NCBI GenBank assembly: GCA_016858145.1
Contig: JAEHOE010000025.1
Span: 620,001 to 684,000 of the forward strand
Source: Edaphochlamys debaryana
Lineage: Eukaryota; Chlorophyta; Chlorophyceae; Chlamydomonadales
Length of the DNA stretch: 64,000 nt
Reading direction: 5' to 3'
How positions within the stretch are numbered: the first letter of the stretch is position 1; every line of letters begins with the position of its first letter. The notes below the pieces were generated by a model. It had not been told where the DNA came from, did no database searches, and worked only from the letters and a program-made list of their open reading frames with translations. Positions 11,701 through 25,600 of the stretch are shown here, in pieces. The translations under genes and the position numbers were made by a program.

Positions 11701-14700
11701 CGGCGAGCCCCGCGCCCCGGCCCCCTTTGGAGCCGCACCTGCTCCCCGGCCTCCCCGCCCCTGCCTCCCGCCACCCGCACCCCCGCCTGCCTGGTACTGT
11801 AACGGGGCGAGGCCGTTTATGAGGACCACAGTGGACGTGAACGTGATGGGCCGGTTGACCAAGCGGACCACGCGCTCCTGCGGGGAGGCACGGGATGTTG
11901 TGGGAAGGGAGGGAAGGTAGGTGCAGGGGCCGAGCGGGGCGCGGACTTGCAGCTGTAGCTCTGTCCTGCTCATGCACTCAAGCGTATGCCCTGCCCGACA
12001 GCCTCCCCTCCCGTCTCCCGGCCCTCGCCTAACATGCTCACCGAGTCCGGGGCTGTGTCGGTTGCGAGGGGGCACAGGCGCTGGTCGCACGGCTCCAGGC
12101 GCCCGCTGGCCCGATTGAGCACGCGCGTGGAGCCGGGCATGAGCGCAAAGCCGGTGCGGCCGCGGTTCACACGCATTTCGGGGGATCCGAGGTTTATCTC
12201 CTGCGGCCCGTGGGCATGCAGCAATCATCACGACCACGCAGGAGGCAAGCCTGGCATTGGGTGGGTGCCCTGTCAGCCCTGGCGACAGTCTCCATGGCTA
12301 GGTGCGTCCTGGTGGTTTGGCCAACGTACCTTAAACCTCTGTGCACTTGCCAGAGACAGGAAGCATCGGCCCCGGCTGAAACTGTCAGGCAGGCACACGG
12401 GTGCGTCTGTAGTGTTGGGGTGGACAGCCATGAGCCGTCGAAAGACCTGCACGAGGCCGGGACATCAGGGAGGGGGTTGCGCGACGACCCTGTAAGCATG
12501 CAACTGAGACCGGCACTGTTCGCACGTGCCCCGGCCTCTCATCATCAGCTCCTCGGGCAAGGCAAGTCAAGGTGTGGCATGTGTGCCCAGTACAGGTACG
12601 TACATCATTGTGCTTGATTGGCATCACGTGTTCACTGCTTCCCCTAAAACCTCTGGGGCTAGCGCGCTAGCCACACAGTTGGTGCCGCAGCTGCCCACCC
12701 AGCCCCTCGCCTTGCATAAGCGCCCCAACCAGTCCCCCACCTTGATGGCCGCCTCTCCCGCCTCGTTGTTGACCAGCGGTTGGGCAGTGTCCGGGTCCCA
12801 TAGCACCCCGTGGGAGGGTCCCGCGGTTTGCTGTAAGGGAAACGCCAGCAAGCAAGATGCGAGTGCACATGTTGGCGACGCCGTCCCTCTCCCTGCTCAG
12901 CACCCTCCCTGGCCCTTGTGCGCCCACAACGAGATCCGCTCGTCATCCACAACTTGCCATGTAGCTTGTCAGGATCATTCGCAGGAGGACGCTTTCACCC
13001 CGGCAACCTGCAAAGCGCACGTGAGGGCGGGGACACACATAGTGGAGAGGCCAGCACACCCGCCGGCGGAGCTCATCGACCAAACAGGAGGCGCCCAGTC
13101 AGCTCGACTGCGAGTAGCTGTGACGGGCAGTACCCACCCATCGGTATGAAGCAAGCCCCCGCCATTCCCTGGTAGCCATGGAAGCGCTCTGCCAGGTCCG
13201 CCGCCTGCTCCCTGCGCGGAGAGATGGTGGCAGAGGGGATACTTGGAGGAGGGCGCAGCCGTTGAACGGAGAGGGGGGTACGGTGGAGGCTATGGGGCGC
13301 CTAATCCCCAGCGTCTCAGTGACACAGCGTCCCCAACAACCCCCCTTCCCGCAGCACCGCCTCACCACGTCTGTGGGACCGTGAGGTTGAACTGCAGCAT
13401 GGGGCGCCGATGAAGTCATTCACGGTTGCTCTCAAGAACTTCGTCACACAAGCAAGCGTAGCTGGTGGCAGGCTCCAAGCCCCTGGTGTGTCGACGTCGC
13501 AGAACCCCAACTCTCGCGCATCTACCTACCTGTTCAAACAGGTCCGTGCGGTAGAACAGCATGTTGGGCGAGGGCGCCAGCGGCAGGGCCGTGACACCGC
13601 CGTCGTACATGACAGCCCCCGCCCGGAAGGCTGGGAGGATGTCATTCCAGGCCAGAGCGCGGTCGCCCGCCACCAAGTACGACAGATCAGACAGCTTTCC
13701 AGGAACCTGCCAAGGTTACGAGGGTGATGAAAGCAAGGAAGGCGAACGCCATGCTTGTGCGGGAGAGCTGGTTTCAAGAGCGAGAGGGCACCGCTGGCCT
13801 TGTCCTGCTCTGTGGGCAGGAGCAGCTGTCGAGCTGACGTGGGCACAGGCAGCACCCTCCAAGCATGCCGGCACACTGCCACGCGCTGCCCTCACAGAAT
13901 TGCCTCTCTTCCATAACTTGGGCCTGCCGGCACTCCCTGGCCCTTGCCCTTTTAGGACCAGCTGCCAATCAACCCAGCCCTCGGCGGCGCCTTCTGGTCT
14001 TACCTGGGCAGCGTCCCCAAACGCAGTGGACGACGCCACGAGCGCGTCGTAGCCCCGGTCCGCGCTCGGTGGCAGCAGGTCCCGCAGCAAGCCGAGCCGC
14101 TGGACCGTGAACTGAGCCTGAGCGGCCAGATGTGAAACCATGGAGACAGGTCACTTTACCAAGTGCAACTTATGCCGCTGATTTCCCTGGACCGAGAAGG
14201 GCGGTGGACGCCTAGGCCCTCCCGGCATGTCCGAGCTCACCAGCGGCAGCATCTGGAAGCTGATCGGGATGCCCGTGGGCGCCGAGAACGTGTCATTGGC
14301 CTTTTGGCCGAGCCCCGCCAGCACCGTCATCACTGGGGCCACGATGCGGAGCGGCTGCATAGGAAGCACATGGGGGGCGTCTCAGTCAAGTGGTGGTGGT
14401 ACAAGGGACACAGCAGTTCCGAGCGGTGAAAACAGCAAGGAGGCTGGGACCTGACCCCTGTCAGGCCGCTGCGCTGCATGCAGGGGAACCAGCGAGGCGG
14501 GGTCGCACGAGGCAAGGGTGGCGCTGGCGGCTTTCCACCGGTGGGCACGTACCCGGGGACGCCCTGCGGAGTCGAGGTCGTTTGGCCCGGGCTCCACACA
14601 CCCCTGGAGTAGGGCGGCGACCGCTACGCGCAAACCTGCACCGCCAGTCTCGCTTGCGCAGCTGCACAGGGAAACGGTCGGGGGCAGCCCGCGGGGGCGG

Positions 14701-14998
14701 GCGTGCAGAAACTTGTACGCCGGTTGAGCTAACGCTACAGTAACCCTTTACTGCCAAAGCCCAGCATTGCCACCGGCCTGCGCTCCGTTTCCTCGGACCT
14801 CCGGACATGCTCCTGCCCGTAGATGAGTCAGTGACGGCATTTCCCTTCTTTTCGGCGCACGCACCTGGACCAGAGCTGTCTCTCACTCAAGCGCGCACAC
14901 CGTAGAGTGTCGTCCGTCGCTTGTTTTGTCGTCGCGGCTGCGCCATGGCTCAACACGAGAGACAGAGCCAGCAGCCCGGACAGCAAGCTGTGCATCAT
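5754..14998 (-). CDS. Receptor-type class III nucleotidyl cyclase, copy B (complete, 24 exons, ~1872 aa)
   Basis: Exons (minus): 14865-14998, 14553-14661, 14241-14354, 14004-14117, 13530-13706, 13366-13391, 13138-13211, 12958-13007, 12741-12830, 12330-12446, 12042-12200, 11791-11877, 11261-11342, 10953-11121, 10702-10851, 10242-10623, 10079-10147, 9750-9949, 8014-9638, 7709-7929, 6584-7614, 6204-6456, 6055-6099, 5754-5894; the sum is exactly 1873 codons. Signal peptide at residues 1-20, solute-binding-like ectodomain to about 550, membrane helix about 580-602 (LALAVALPCAAALAALAGAV) followed by basic MKWRR. Class III cyclase: VVTDIEDSTRLW (metal Asp634), ATEGDSF (Asp679), then RGLRVRMG only at about 1282 after a 509-residue low-complexity insert, then YGGAVLRLAR. 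A second cyclase-like unit (about 1500-1850) has LLAWNEPAARRAL and GHIDYRGPA blocks but lacks both metal aspartates. It should make cGMP or cAMP at the plasma or flagellar membrane; which one cannot be decided. Confidence 0.85.
11363..11427. repeat. Tandem 14-nt G-rich repeat in intron 12 of copy B
   Basis: Unit AGCGGGGCGGGGGG repeated about 4.7 times just upstream (plus-strand sense) of the GC-donor end of intron 12 of copy B. Copy C lacks the array in the same intron. Confidence 0.9.
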
Positions 14999-16699
14999 GG
15001 TCTGTGGCTGCTTCCCGGTGTGGGACTCAACATCGCGACGTGGCTCGGCCTGATGCTGCCGGGGGCCATGTGTCGGCATTCCCAGCCTTTCTGCCGCCGT
15101 TTGCAGTCAAAAGGCATCTGAACCTATCAGGAAGCTTTGATTTGCCTTTGAAGGGCGTACTCCCAACGACGAAACGGTGCTCCCCTTCCGCATTTCAGCG
15201 TTGGCTCTGCTCAGGATGCTTGGGTGCTTGCTGTTAACAATGCTGTGTGACGGTCAGTTTCGCAGGCCCGCTCAAACAGCTCGGCCGCTCCAACGTCCAA
15301 GGCCGCCGTACGCCGGTACCCGAGTAAGGGTCAGATCGCCTCCCTCCAGGCGCCACACACAAGCACGTGCCCTGTTGAAGAGGGTTGGAGTTACACTCGA
15401 CCGGGCCGAGCAACACGCCAGCTTGCTGGCCCATGGGCCGCTCCGTGGCCCACCTGCCGCCCCGACACACGATGCGGCTTCCTGCCAACTTCCCCTGGGA
15501 TCCGCCCATCCATCACGTTTCTCGTTCTTCCTGAACCCGGCACTGTACATCAAGGATGTATCCCAGTACAAACCCAAGATAAACGGTACTGACAAGACGT
15601 CATCACGCACAACCAACAGCCGTGTCATACCCAGAACACGTTGTGTCAAGCGCCTTTCAAGCCGTCACGGACACGCAGTTAAGCACCTTGAGAGCTCAAC
15701 AGTACATCCTCTGCCCCCCACACTGATGCTTCTTGTAGCCCTGAACAACATGTACGCCAAATGGCATGCACTGAGTGTGTAAGAGTGGTACTAGCAAGCA
15801 GCGCAGACTGAAGCAGCAACACATGGGAACAACCTGCCAAAACATTCAGCCCTTCATGTAACAGGAAACAAAGGATGGGCACCACACAGAGTTCTGCTGT
15901 CTTTAATCATAATCATTCACAACCATTCAGTTATGAAGTTAAAGCAGGATCTGCCCAGGCGGGTGCCCATATCCCTGTCCCACGGGCGGGGGGGGGCCCA
16001 AACACTTGAGGGTCATCACTGCAACGTGCAGTTGCGTTTTAGGTTGCGTGGGTTCACAGCAGTAAGATCATATTCACGTCCTGCCCAATCGCCCCAAGGG
16101 AGGGCTGCATGCATAAGGGCCCAAGCAAATTCTCAACTCTTGCTTGGGGCACTCAAACTGCGGCCACAATCGGCTCTTAAAACGGAAAGGCTCATTCAAT
16201 CAAGCCGCCCTTTCTGGTGGACTCCCCAGCAGCCGGGCGGGCATCGTCATAGCCTGGAATGCGTACTAATAGCTCACTTGAAACTGCCACAGGCCTGTTT
16301 CAAGGCCCCATCCATCCGCACCAGCCTGAAAGCCGTACGTACGGTGTGCACTGTAACGCCTCATCACACCTAATAGTCCGTCGGAACTGCATAGCCAAGC
16401 CTCGTCTTGATATCCTCTGGGGCTGTTGGGGCCAGAAACCGCAGCGTATTCGGCCTCACAAGCTGCCGTACGGCTGGCGTAGTGGTTGAGCCTCGCATGC
16501 GTTCAAGACAGTGTTGTGTTAGCTGCGCAGCACGCCCCGCCTCATCAATTTCACAAAGTGTTCAAGTCGATTGATTGCATCTGTCCTCTGTTTAGATAGC
16601 ATCTTCATTGCACATTGATTCATGATGACAGCTCCTTCTTGTTGCCTTGACTCCTCAGCCGTTTCCTGAGCAGCCACGACCCTGAGCTGGGGCCGGGGC
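14999..16699. other. Intergenic: copy B 5' region and copy C 3' region
   Basis: Duplicated spacer homologous to 3706-5753. A 201-codon plus-strand frame at 15177-15782 begins like a signal peptide, but the matching segment upstream of copy A does not conserve the frame, so I do not call a gene. The promoter of copy B should lie near 15.0-15.4 kb. Confidence 0.55.
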
Positions 16700-19600
16700 T
16701 CACTTGCCACGGCGGCGCGAGGCCCCTTGCGGCTTGGGCCGTGGGACGACAAGCCGAGCGGCCAGCTCACGAGGCAGCATCGCCGCCGTTGCCGCATCCG
16801 TCGTGACCTGCGGGAGCGGCCATGCAGCAACGTGTAACGCGTTAACCTGTGGTGTTGGCCGTCAGCTTGCTACGAGCAAAGGGAGTGTAGTGACGGGCCT
16901 CCACCTTTCGACCACATCAGTCAAGCCGCTCTGCAACCTGCCCAGCGCAGTTGGTCCCCGGTTTCCGCCTCACCTGCCCTGCCGGGGCTACCGCGGTGGT
17001 TGACGCAAGGGCAGTCATCTGCAGGAGGGGGAAAGAACCACAAGACGGTTACAGCGGCAGCCGCCAGATCTCATGCAAGACGATTGGCTAAAGAGCAATA
17101 CGGCTGAGTGAACCCCGCTCACCGCTGGCCCCCTGTAGTCGATGTGCCCTGACAGCCCGGCGGCTCCGGCAGTAGCCAGGCTGCCACCAAGCTCGCCCCA
17201 CACGAACGTGCCGGCCGCCCGCAGCCCGCGCCACCGGACCTCCGGGGCGGCATCGCGGTCCGCCCCAGCAGCCGAGTGCGACGAGGCGTCATGGCCCGGT
17301 GTGCCCGGCAGGGGCGTCGCGGCCGGCAGCAGGAGGACCTCCTCGGCAAGGGGGTGCTCCAGGAGCTCGGGGGGCCTATGCGGAAGGGGTAAGGGTGGCA
17401 GACGAAACTGTAAAGTGCGACCAGCAGAACGTGCTGCCCTCCTCTACGCCCAGCCCCCTCCACGGCCCTAGGCCTCATAGCCCACCCGGTGCACTCAACA
17501 ATCCAGGGAGGGCAGCCGTTCGATGACCTCAAGCAGCCACCGGGCCGCCACGCACGGGGGCGCGGCAATGGCCGCCGTCATCACGCCCACGGGACCACCA
17601 GCAGCGACGGGGCCGCCTCTGGGCTTCTCCTTTGGCATGGCCGCGTTTCCCCCTGTGCACTCCAAACACGTTTTGCCAGCGACAGAGCGGCAGGGCCTGC
17701 GGGCCCACCAGTGCAGCGGGCCCACGCCCTCGCCCGCGCTTTTTGAGCCATGCTCAGAAGGGTTCATGGACGCAGCGCCACTGGTTGCCCCTCTGCCTCC
17801 TGGATCGGGTCCGCTGTGGGCTCCGGCCAGCCCATCCGCGCCCTCGAACACGTACATTCGCGCGGACTGGACTGCTGGGGCTCGACACCGGCCGTGTAAT
17901 AAGGGCCGGATCCCAGCAGTTGTTTCCGCGGCCTCCGCGTCTGCCGCCTGTGCCACCTCCGCCTCTGCCGCCCGCAGCCCCTCCACCAGCGCCTCGTGCA
18001 GCAGCCCCAGCGCCCGGCGGGCCGCGGGCTCGTTCCAGGCCAGGAGCGTGGCCGCACCCACCACGCTCAGCCGGGCCAGGCAGCCGGGGCCCGTCACGGG
18101 CGCCTCCAGCACACCGGCCAGGGGGCGCACCAGCACAGCCTTGCGAAGGAGCGGGGCGGTCACCATCGTTGCTCCACCGTGATGGGGATGGAGCGTGGAG
18201 CGCACTCCCGGAAGGCTTTCCATGGCGTTTGCATCCGTGGAATCAACACATTGGACGATGTTGGCCCGTACGGCGCTGGGCAGGGCCGTGAGCGACACCG
18301 ACGAGGAGGGGTGGGATGCAGCGGACAGCTCGAGGAACGCCGCAGTTGGCTCCGGGTTGGGTTGGTGGGCGCAGGAGTTTCCAGCCGGGCAGCTGAGTTG
18401 CAGAGCCAAGCGACCGAGGAGTGGGGAGCCCACGACCTGTGGGTCATGGATGGGCCCGGGCAAGGGGGTGATCAGGGGGCGTAGTGGGTCGACCGAACGG
18501 GGCTGTTGGCACGTACCCGTGGTTATCTTTGGCCCGTGCACTGCGGCCTACCTGGAACACGTGCGCCGCCTCCTTGCAGTCCGGCAGTAGCCACCTCCCC
18601 ATCCACAGCACGACCGCCGAGCCGCCGGCTGCACGGCCCAGCGTGGCGGTGGTTGCGTCGCCTCCGCTACCCGCAGCAAGCGCCGCCTGCGTCTCGGGGC
18701 AGACCAGCACAGCCCCGCCCTGGGCCGCGTCGCTCACGGCCCGGGCGAGCCGGAGCACAGCGCCGCCGTAGCCTGCGTAGACGAGGGACAACAGCAGACG
18801 CAACTCAGCAGACAGGTCAGCCCACCCTGCCTTCGCCCTTCCCCACCTGTGGCCCCGCCCCTTGTTGCACACTCACACGTTCGTGCGCTTGCCACGTTGA
18901 CCGCCACGTCTGTGGGCAGCGCGAGGCCCGTTGCAACGCCCATGCGGACCCTTAGGCCACGGAACACCAGCGTTGACTGCTGCCGAGACGCGGGCATGCC
19001 ATTCTCGCAGGGGCCCGGGGCCTCCGTGCCGACAGCCGGTGAGCTGTAGGCGCTGCTGCAGGCGCTGGCGCCATCCAGGGCCGCGGACGAAGCGGAGAGC
19101 GCCAGTGACGGGAGCTGTTGCGGCACCACAGTCCACTGCTCCACCAGCAACTGCCCCAGGGACGGGGTCAACGGTGCAGCCCTGGCCCCGGCCGCTGCCT
19201 CTGCAGCGGGTCCGCCCGCAAGCGCCCCCATGGCGGACGGCGTTGCTCGCCTGAGGACTGCGCGACGCGACTCCCGGCCAGAAGTCGTCAGCTGTGCAGC
19301 CAGCCGTGCAAGGGACCCCACCGCTGCCCCGGCTGCTGATACCGCTGACACGGCCCTGCGGCCAGACGCCGGGCTCCTCCCACCACTGTGCAGACCCGGG
19401 GGTACCAATACTGCGGGGATTGCCAGTTGCGCGACTGAGCTCTGTGGTGACGCAGCCTTTGATAGTAGGGGAGGCCTTGGGGTCCAGCCTGGTACGGCAG
19501 TCAATGGTGATGGTAGCGCCGCCGAGCCCGAGGGTTGGCTCAGCGTGCTGACGGAGTGGCATAGCTGAAGCTGGCCCGCTGATGAGGGCTTGCGTAGGAG

Positions 19601-22600
19601 CAGCTGCAGCGCTGCAGTCGCGACTGCGTTGCTGCTGACCGGGTTGCCTCGTGATGATAGTGGGCTGGCGAGCAGGGTTGCCATGCCCGACACGGAATGC
19701 GGTGGAATCAGCGATGACACTGGCGACGGCTCGGACTTCTCGGGCCATAACGAGCCCTGTCCTGCAGTTGCCAGCACTGCCCGGACGTGCCGGGCAATGC
19801 CCTGCGGGACTCCATGACGGTGCCAGTCCTCGATGGGGCTTGGGGTCAGGTCCCCCGAGAAGCTAGGGCGTACGGAGCATGCTGCGCCACCCAGGCCTTG
19901 CCGGCCTCCGTGGCGGAGGCTTTCCGGGCTCAGCTCCACCGCGGGGAGCTCAAACGGCAATATGTCGTCTCGGGGGGAGTAAAGCGGCTGGTGGGTTGCG
20001 GTGTTCGCGTGGGAAGGCTCTCGGCTGTCTACGTTCTGCCGCTGGGCTTCGCGAATGCTCCATAGCTCCCCCAGGGCAACGACCTGGGCGTGTGAGGCAG
20101 TTGCCGCAGTCGTCGCTTCAAAGGCTGAGTACCGCCCAAACTTGGCTAGGGGCGCCAGCAGCCGATCCCGTGGCGACCGGGAGAAGCCGCCAAAGTGTAG
20201 CTGAGACGGCGGCGCCCGAAATAATGTCTCCGGGGCAGTGGCGGCGGGGTCCAGAACGACTCCAGAGATGCGGTCAGTGGCTGTTGCAGCCTTGGGCTGT
20301 GACTGGGGGTGATACGCCGACCAGCCAGTCAGGGAGGCGCTTCGAAGAACAGCTGCTGCTGTGAACTCGTCGGTTGCACCAGAGACTCGGGCCTGCTGTT
20401 GGCCACCATTGGGAAGGCTCGGCGGCATCGCCGACAGGAGGGCGGCGGCCGCACTTGACGACACCGCCGGCCGGCGCAGGGGGCTGGCAGCGGCGGATCG
20501 GAGCGATGTGGAGATTGGCAGGCGCAAACGACTGCTGCCGCTGTGGCTGACGGCCAAACGGAGGAACGGCTTGGCTGAGGGCCTGAAAGGGGTCCACACA
20601 GGAACAGTGCGGTCACGTGGCCAACGAGTACCACCAGGCTGGCGGATTGGGACCAGGACTGGAGCGGGCATGCTGCAGAGCCCCCACCACTCACCTCTGC
20701 CACATCCACACCTCCGTCACGGGGGTGCCCCACGGGTCGAGTCCGCTCAGGGGTGCAATTGGAAGCCGCCGGTCAACGCCGCCTGTTGAGGCGATGCTCG
20801 AGTACAGCCCGCTGTCATCCATGTCTGTGTCGCTGCGCGGCCACTCCCGTAGCACCGGCTGCAGCACAAGCAGCTCTCGGGGCCAGGGGGCCTCCAGCAG
20901 GGCCTGAGTAAGGGGGGCAATTGGGCCTCGGTAGGTGTTGGCACACGGAGCAACACGCCCAGGCAGCCCTTGCGCGGTAAAGACAACTAGCCCTGTGCGC
21001 CTAGGCTCTAACGGCATCCTGACACCGTCCAACGCGCAACACGCCTTGGCATCCACTGTGCGGTCCACAACGTCGACACATCAAGCCCTGCCTGCCCCTG
21101 CTCACCTGCTGCGCCGCCAAGCAGAACGCAACCGCATCGACCGGGGAGCCAAATGCCAGGATGAAAGAATCGCCCTGTTGTGGGTCAAGGGCAGGCATAT
21201 AGTCAGCCATGCACTTAGCAAGGCGAAGTAGCCACGCCCCCTCCCTCGCTCCCTGCCCTTCTGCTCACCTCTGTCGCGCTCTCGTACCCCCGGTGCTCCA
21301 GCGCCGCCTCCCGCAGCACCCTCTGGTGCAGGCGCAGCGCTGCATCCATGACGTCTGCGGCCAGGCCCTCCCACTCCCACAGCCGCGTCGAGTCCTCAAT
21401 GTCCGTTACCACCAGGCTCAGCGGCCCGGGGCCAGGCGGGGCGGTACCCTGGGCACGGCTGGCCTTGGCAAGCCCCCGCCGCCACTTCATGGTCACAAAC
21501 GCGACAGCCCCAGCTGCCAGAGCCGCCAAGGCAGCGGCGCACGGCAGTGCCACGGCCAGCGCAAGAGTACTGGTTGACGGGCTGGATGCACCGCGGCCCC
21601 GCAATGAGGATCCAGCCTCCCTGGGTTTAGACAGCGCCGAGTCGTCCGCCCAGCTCAACGACCTGGCGGTCCATTTGCAATAGGGGCGCAAGCCTCAAGA
21701 CAGCGGCTGAATCGAGCCAAGCAACTGCCCTGGAAGGCAAAGCGCCCACCTGCAGTATTGCACTCCGTCGACCCACCTGCGGTACTGCGCAAGGAACGCC
21801 TCCGGCCCCCCCTCCGCCGCCACAATGCCCAGCAGCGCCCGCTCCAGGGTGGGCAGCACGGCCGCCAGGGACTCGGGGGTGGCGGAGGGGCTGCCGGCGG
21901 CCACGCCCGCGGCAAGCATTGCCGCACTGTGGGGAAGGGTCAGGCAGGTTGCAGTGCGTTGGGCAGAGGGCGGGAAGGAGGGGGCTGCATGCACAAGGCC
22001 CTCGTCATTCTGCCGTGCGCTCACGTCACATTGCTGGAGAGGCGGAGCTTGATGTCGGGCGAGGAGTTCTCAGAAGTCGCTGTTAGCCGGTAGGCAGCAA
22101 GGAACCGGGTCACGTCCCCCTCGTCATAGCCGGCTTGCACCCAGTGCGGCAGGTGGGCAGGGGACAGGTCGTCCTCACGCATCGGCAGGAGCTCTGTGGA
22201 GGCAAAGCAAGGGGGGGAGACGTAAGGGGCAGGGATGGCGTGCAGGGATGATGCGGGCTCCTCCCTGCCGCTCCCCACCCCCCTACCGTTGTTTGCCTGC
22301 AGCAGGTCCCTCCCCCACCCCGCCAGGCTGACGGACGCCAGCATGGACGCCAGTTGATAGGCGTAGAACTGCGGGGGGGCGGGGGCAGGTGCCGGCGGGA
22401 GGGGTTCGGGGGTGTTTGGGGCCGAGCGAGCGTTATGGAAAGCGCTGCGCTCGTTCCTCGTTCTGCGCTCAGTTCGACGCGAAAGTTGACATGCAGCTTG
22501 CAGCAGCTCGGATGTGACTCCAGGCTTTTGTCTTGTGATCGCAGCGTTCCCATAATGCGATAGCGTTATGTGAATTCTGCTCTACATCAGCACGCAAGAT

Positions 22601-25600
22601 TGTGGTGGTGCGCGTTCATCCGGCGGTCTCGTCGCATCCCCGTCATCCCCTTCCGAGCCGCCCCCCGAGCCCGTGCTCGCGCCCGCTCCCCGACCCCTCG
22701 ACCCCGCGCCCCTCCCCCGCGCCCCCCCTCTTGCCTGGTACTGCAGGGGCGCGAGTCCGTTTATGAGCACAATGGTGGACGTGAACGTGATGGGCCGGTT
22801 GACCAAGCGGACCACGCCCTCCTGCGGGGGTACACGGCGTGTGGCGGATGGCGCGGGGGTGTATCGGGTGGGGGGTTGCAGCTGCAGCCCCGTCCCGCTC
22901 ATGCCATCGCGCCGATGCCCTCACCCCTCCTCCGCTTCTCACCGCGTCCGGGGCTGTGTCGGTTGCGAGGGGGCACAGGCGCCGGTCGCACGGCTCCAGG
23001 CGCCCGCTGGCCCGGTTGAGCACGCGCGTGGAGCCGGGCATCAGCGCGAAGCCCGTGCGGCCGCGGTTCACACGCAGAGACGGCGGACCGACATTCGAGT
23101 CCTGTGGGGATAGCGCAACACGGGGTTTACTGATAATACGGAAGGAAAGTAGTTACCGCAAGCCGTTTAAGTTGCGGGGCCGACCTTGAGCCGCTGGGCG
23201 GAAGAGAGGGCCAGGAAGCAGCGCCCCTGGTTGAACCCATACGGCTGGCAGTATGGGGCATCTGAGACTGTCGGGCCCACAGCCACGAGTCGTCGAAAGA
23301 TCTGGAAGGTGGGCGAAACGGCGGCGCAGGTCACAGTTCGAGTGGTCAGGGGGAGCACAGAGCCAGTCAAGGCCCAACCTTACGCGGCGCCTCCCAAACC
23401 TCCGTTGCGCCTCACCCTCACTGCCGCCTCCCCCACCTCGTTGTTGACCAGAGGCTGCACCGTCTCAGGGTCCCACAGCACCCCGTGGGCGTGGCCAGCG
23501 GTTTGCTGATAGGGAAAGGCAAGATGACGGGGAACATTTAGCACTCTCCACTCGACGGTGCCACCACACCTGCAAGACATAACAGAGTATCCCGCTGGCT
23601 CCCGGCCCCCGGCCCAAACCCACCCCCGCGCCCGCCCCCCGCTTGCCCCCTGGAGGCCCTGCCCCCCACCACGTAGCTTGCCAGGATGAGCCGCAGCAGG
23701 ACACTCTCGCCTCGGCAACCTGAAAATTTCACGAACGCTTGCTTTCTGGTCTGCCGTTTTGATGGCGCACGTGCTAGGTACCGAGTGCCGCGGCGCGCAG
23801 GCACGGGCCGGTCCGGGTTGCCCCGTGCTTACCCACTGGCATAATGCACGCCCCCGCCATTCCCTCATAGCCGTTGAAGCGCTCGGCCATATCAGCCATC
23901 TGCTCCCTGCGGTGAAGCGGGGAGTTGAAAAAGGACGGGGTCGTGAGGCCTGGTTTGAAGCCCTCAGGCGGCACCCTCAGGCAAACCGTACTAGCCGTAG
24001 GGCACACGTCTATGCCTCACCACGTCTGCGGTACCGTGAGGTTCAGCTGTGCGGGAGGAAGAGGAGGAAGGGGAGCGTGCAAGAGGAGGCCGCACACGCT
24101 TCACCATGAGTAGCTAGCGGTATGGAGGCCGTTCAGCCCGCACCTTGGGGCCGATGCCCGAAGGCCTTAGTCCGCCAACGCCCAAAGGGCCCAACCTCCC
24201 TTCCCATCCTCCAAGGGATCTGCTACCTTCCCGCATACACCTGATCGCACAGGGGTTGGGCTTTCGGGCAACTTAGAACCCGGCCGGCTATTCACCGCGC
24301 CTACGACTCCCCCGCTCAAGCGAGTAGCCATTCACACCTGCTCGAACAGGTCGGTGCGGTAGAGGAGCAAGAAGGGCGCCGGCACCAGCGGCAGTGCGCT
24401 GACCGCCCCATCGTACATGACCGCCGCAGCGCGGAAGGATGGCAGGATGTCGTTCCACGCCAGATCCCGGTCGCCGGCCACCAGGTACGACAGATCTGGC
24501 AGCTTGCCGGGAACCTGTGGCGAGCAGGGAGGGCGGCGGGCAGCAGGCGGGTGAGCGGCGGCCCGCCCTCGGCCCGCCGGTTCACGACCGTGGCATGCAT
24601 TGCGTGGACCCTCGAGGCTGGGGTGGGCGGGGGCGCCGCAGCTCGCCCCACCAGCTGCCAATACGAACCTGTGGATGTGCACTCCCTGAATCCTGCTAAC
24701 GGTACGTTCTCTCTTGCATACCAACCTGTCAGTCCAGTAGGCAGTCGGCACACACGCTACGGGCAACGCACCTGTGCTGCGTCACCGAAGGCATTGCCGC
24801 TGGCGATTATGGCATCGTAGCCCCGGTCCGCGCTGGGCGGCAGCGGGTCCCGCAGCAGAGCGTTCCGTTGCAGAGCATACTCGACCTGCGGATAGCGCAC
24901 GATATGCGGTGATGTAAGTGTGGTTGTGACTTGACGGTCAGCCTTGGCACCGCTGCCTTGCTCCACGTATCCTGACGCTGACGTCCCCTGAACATGCATG
25001 GGGGGCAGCGCCCCTCCTACCAGGGGCAGCGTCTGGAAGAGGATGGGGACGCTCGAAGCTGCCGCGAAGCTGGCGTTCGCTCTGGCCCCCAACTCCGTGA
25101 GGACGTCCAGCACCGGCGCCACGAGCCGGAGGGGCTGCGGCAGGCCCGAAGCGAGCATGGTCGGCAATGCCGGGGAATGCGTCCGCTTCCCCCCGGGGAG
25201 GTGCCCAACTTATCCAGCTCCCCCACATACACACGCGCCAGATGCACCGGCCCACCCCAAGGCCGCCCAGCGTCGCACCCTGGGCCGACCAATGGAGTCG
25301 CGGTCGTTTGCCCCGGGCCCCGGAACACACGCATGCAGCAGCGCGGCGACCGCGACACGCAGTGCTGGGCCGTCAAGTGCGCCATCGCTGCTGTCATCAG
25401 CGCGTAAGTCGCCATTGGCAGCGCAGCTACGTGTAGGGACAGGCGTCAGCAGGATGAGTTCGGAAGCGCCCAGGCAATCAACCGCTAAACCCGGGGGCTT
25501 CGGTGCGAGCCTGCCATCCGACACACGGCCTATATGCCATGGAGACTTCTTGAAGCGCGCAAAGACAGCGTCTTACGGTCGTCGGTACTGCCGATGGACT

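Noticed and set aside
15177..15782. 201-codon plus-strand frame with signal-like start between copies B and C
   Set aside because: The homologous spacer upstream of copy A does not keep the frame or length, so it behaves as non-coding duplicated DNA.
20673..20694. 22-nt intron (GTGAGT...GCAG) in cyclase copy C before the insert exon
   Set aside because: Too short for a spliceosomal intron. An acceptor at 20541 keeps the frame and gives a normal-length intron, so I used that.
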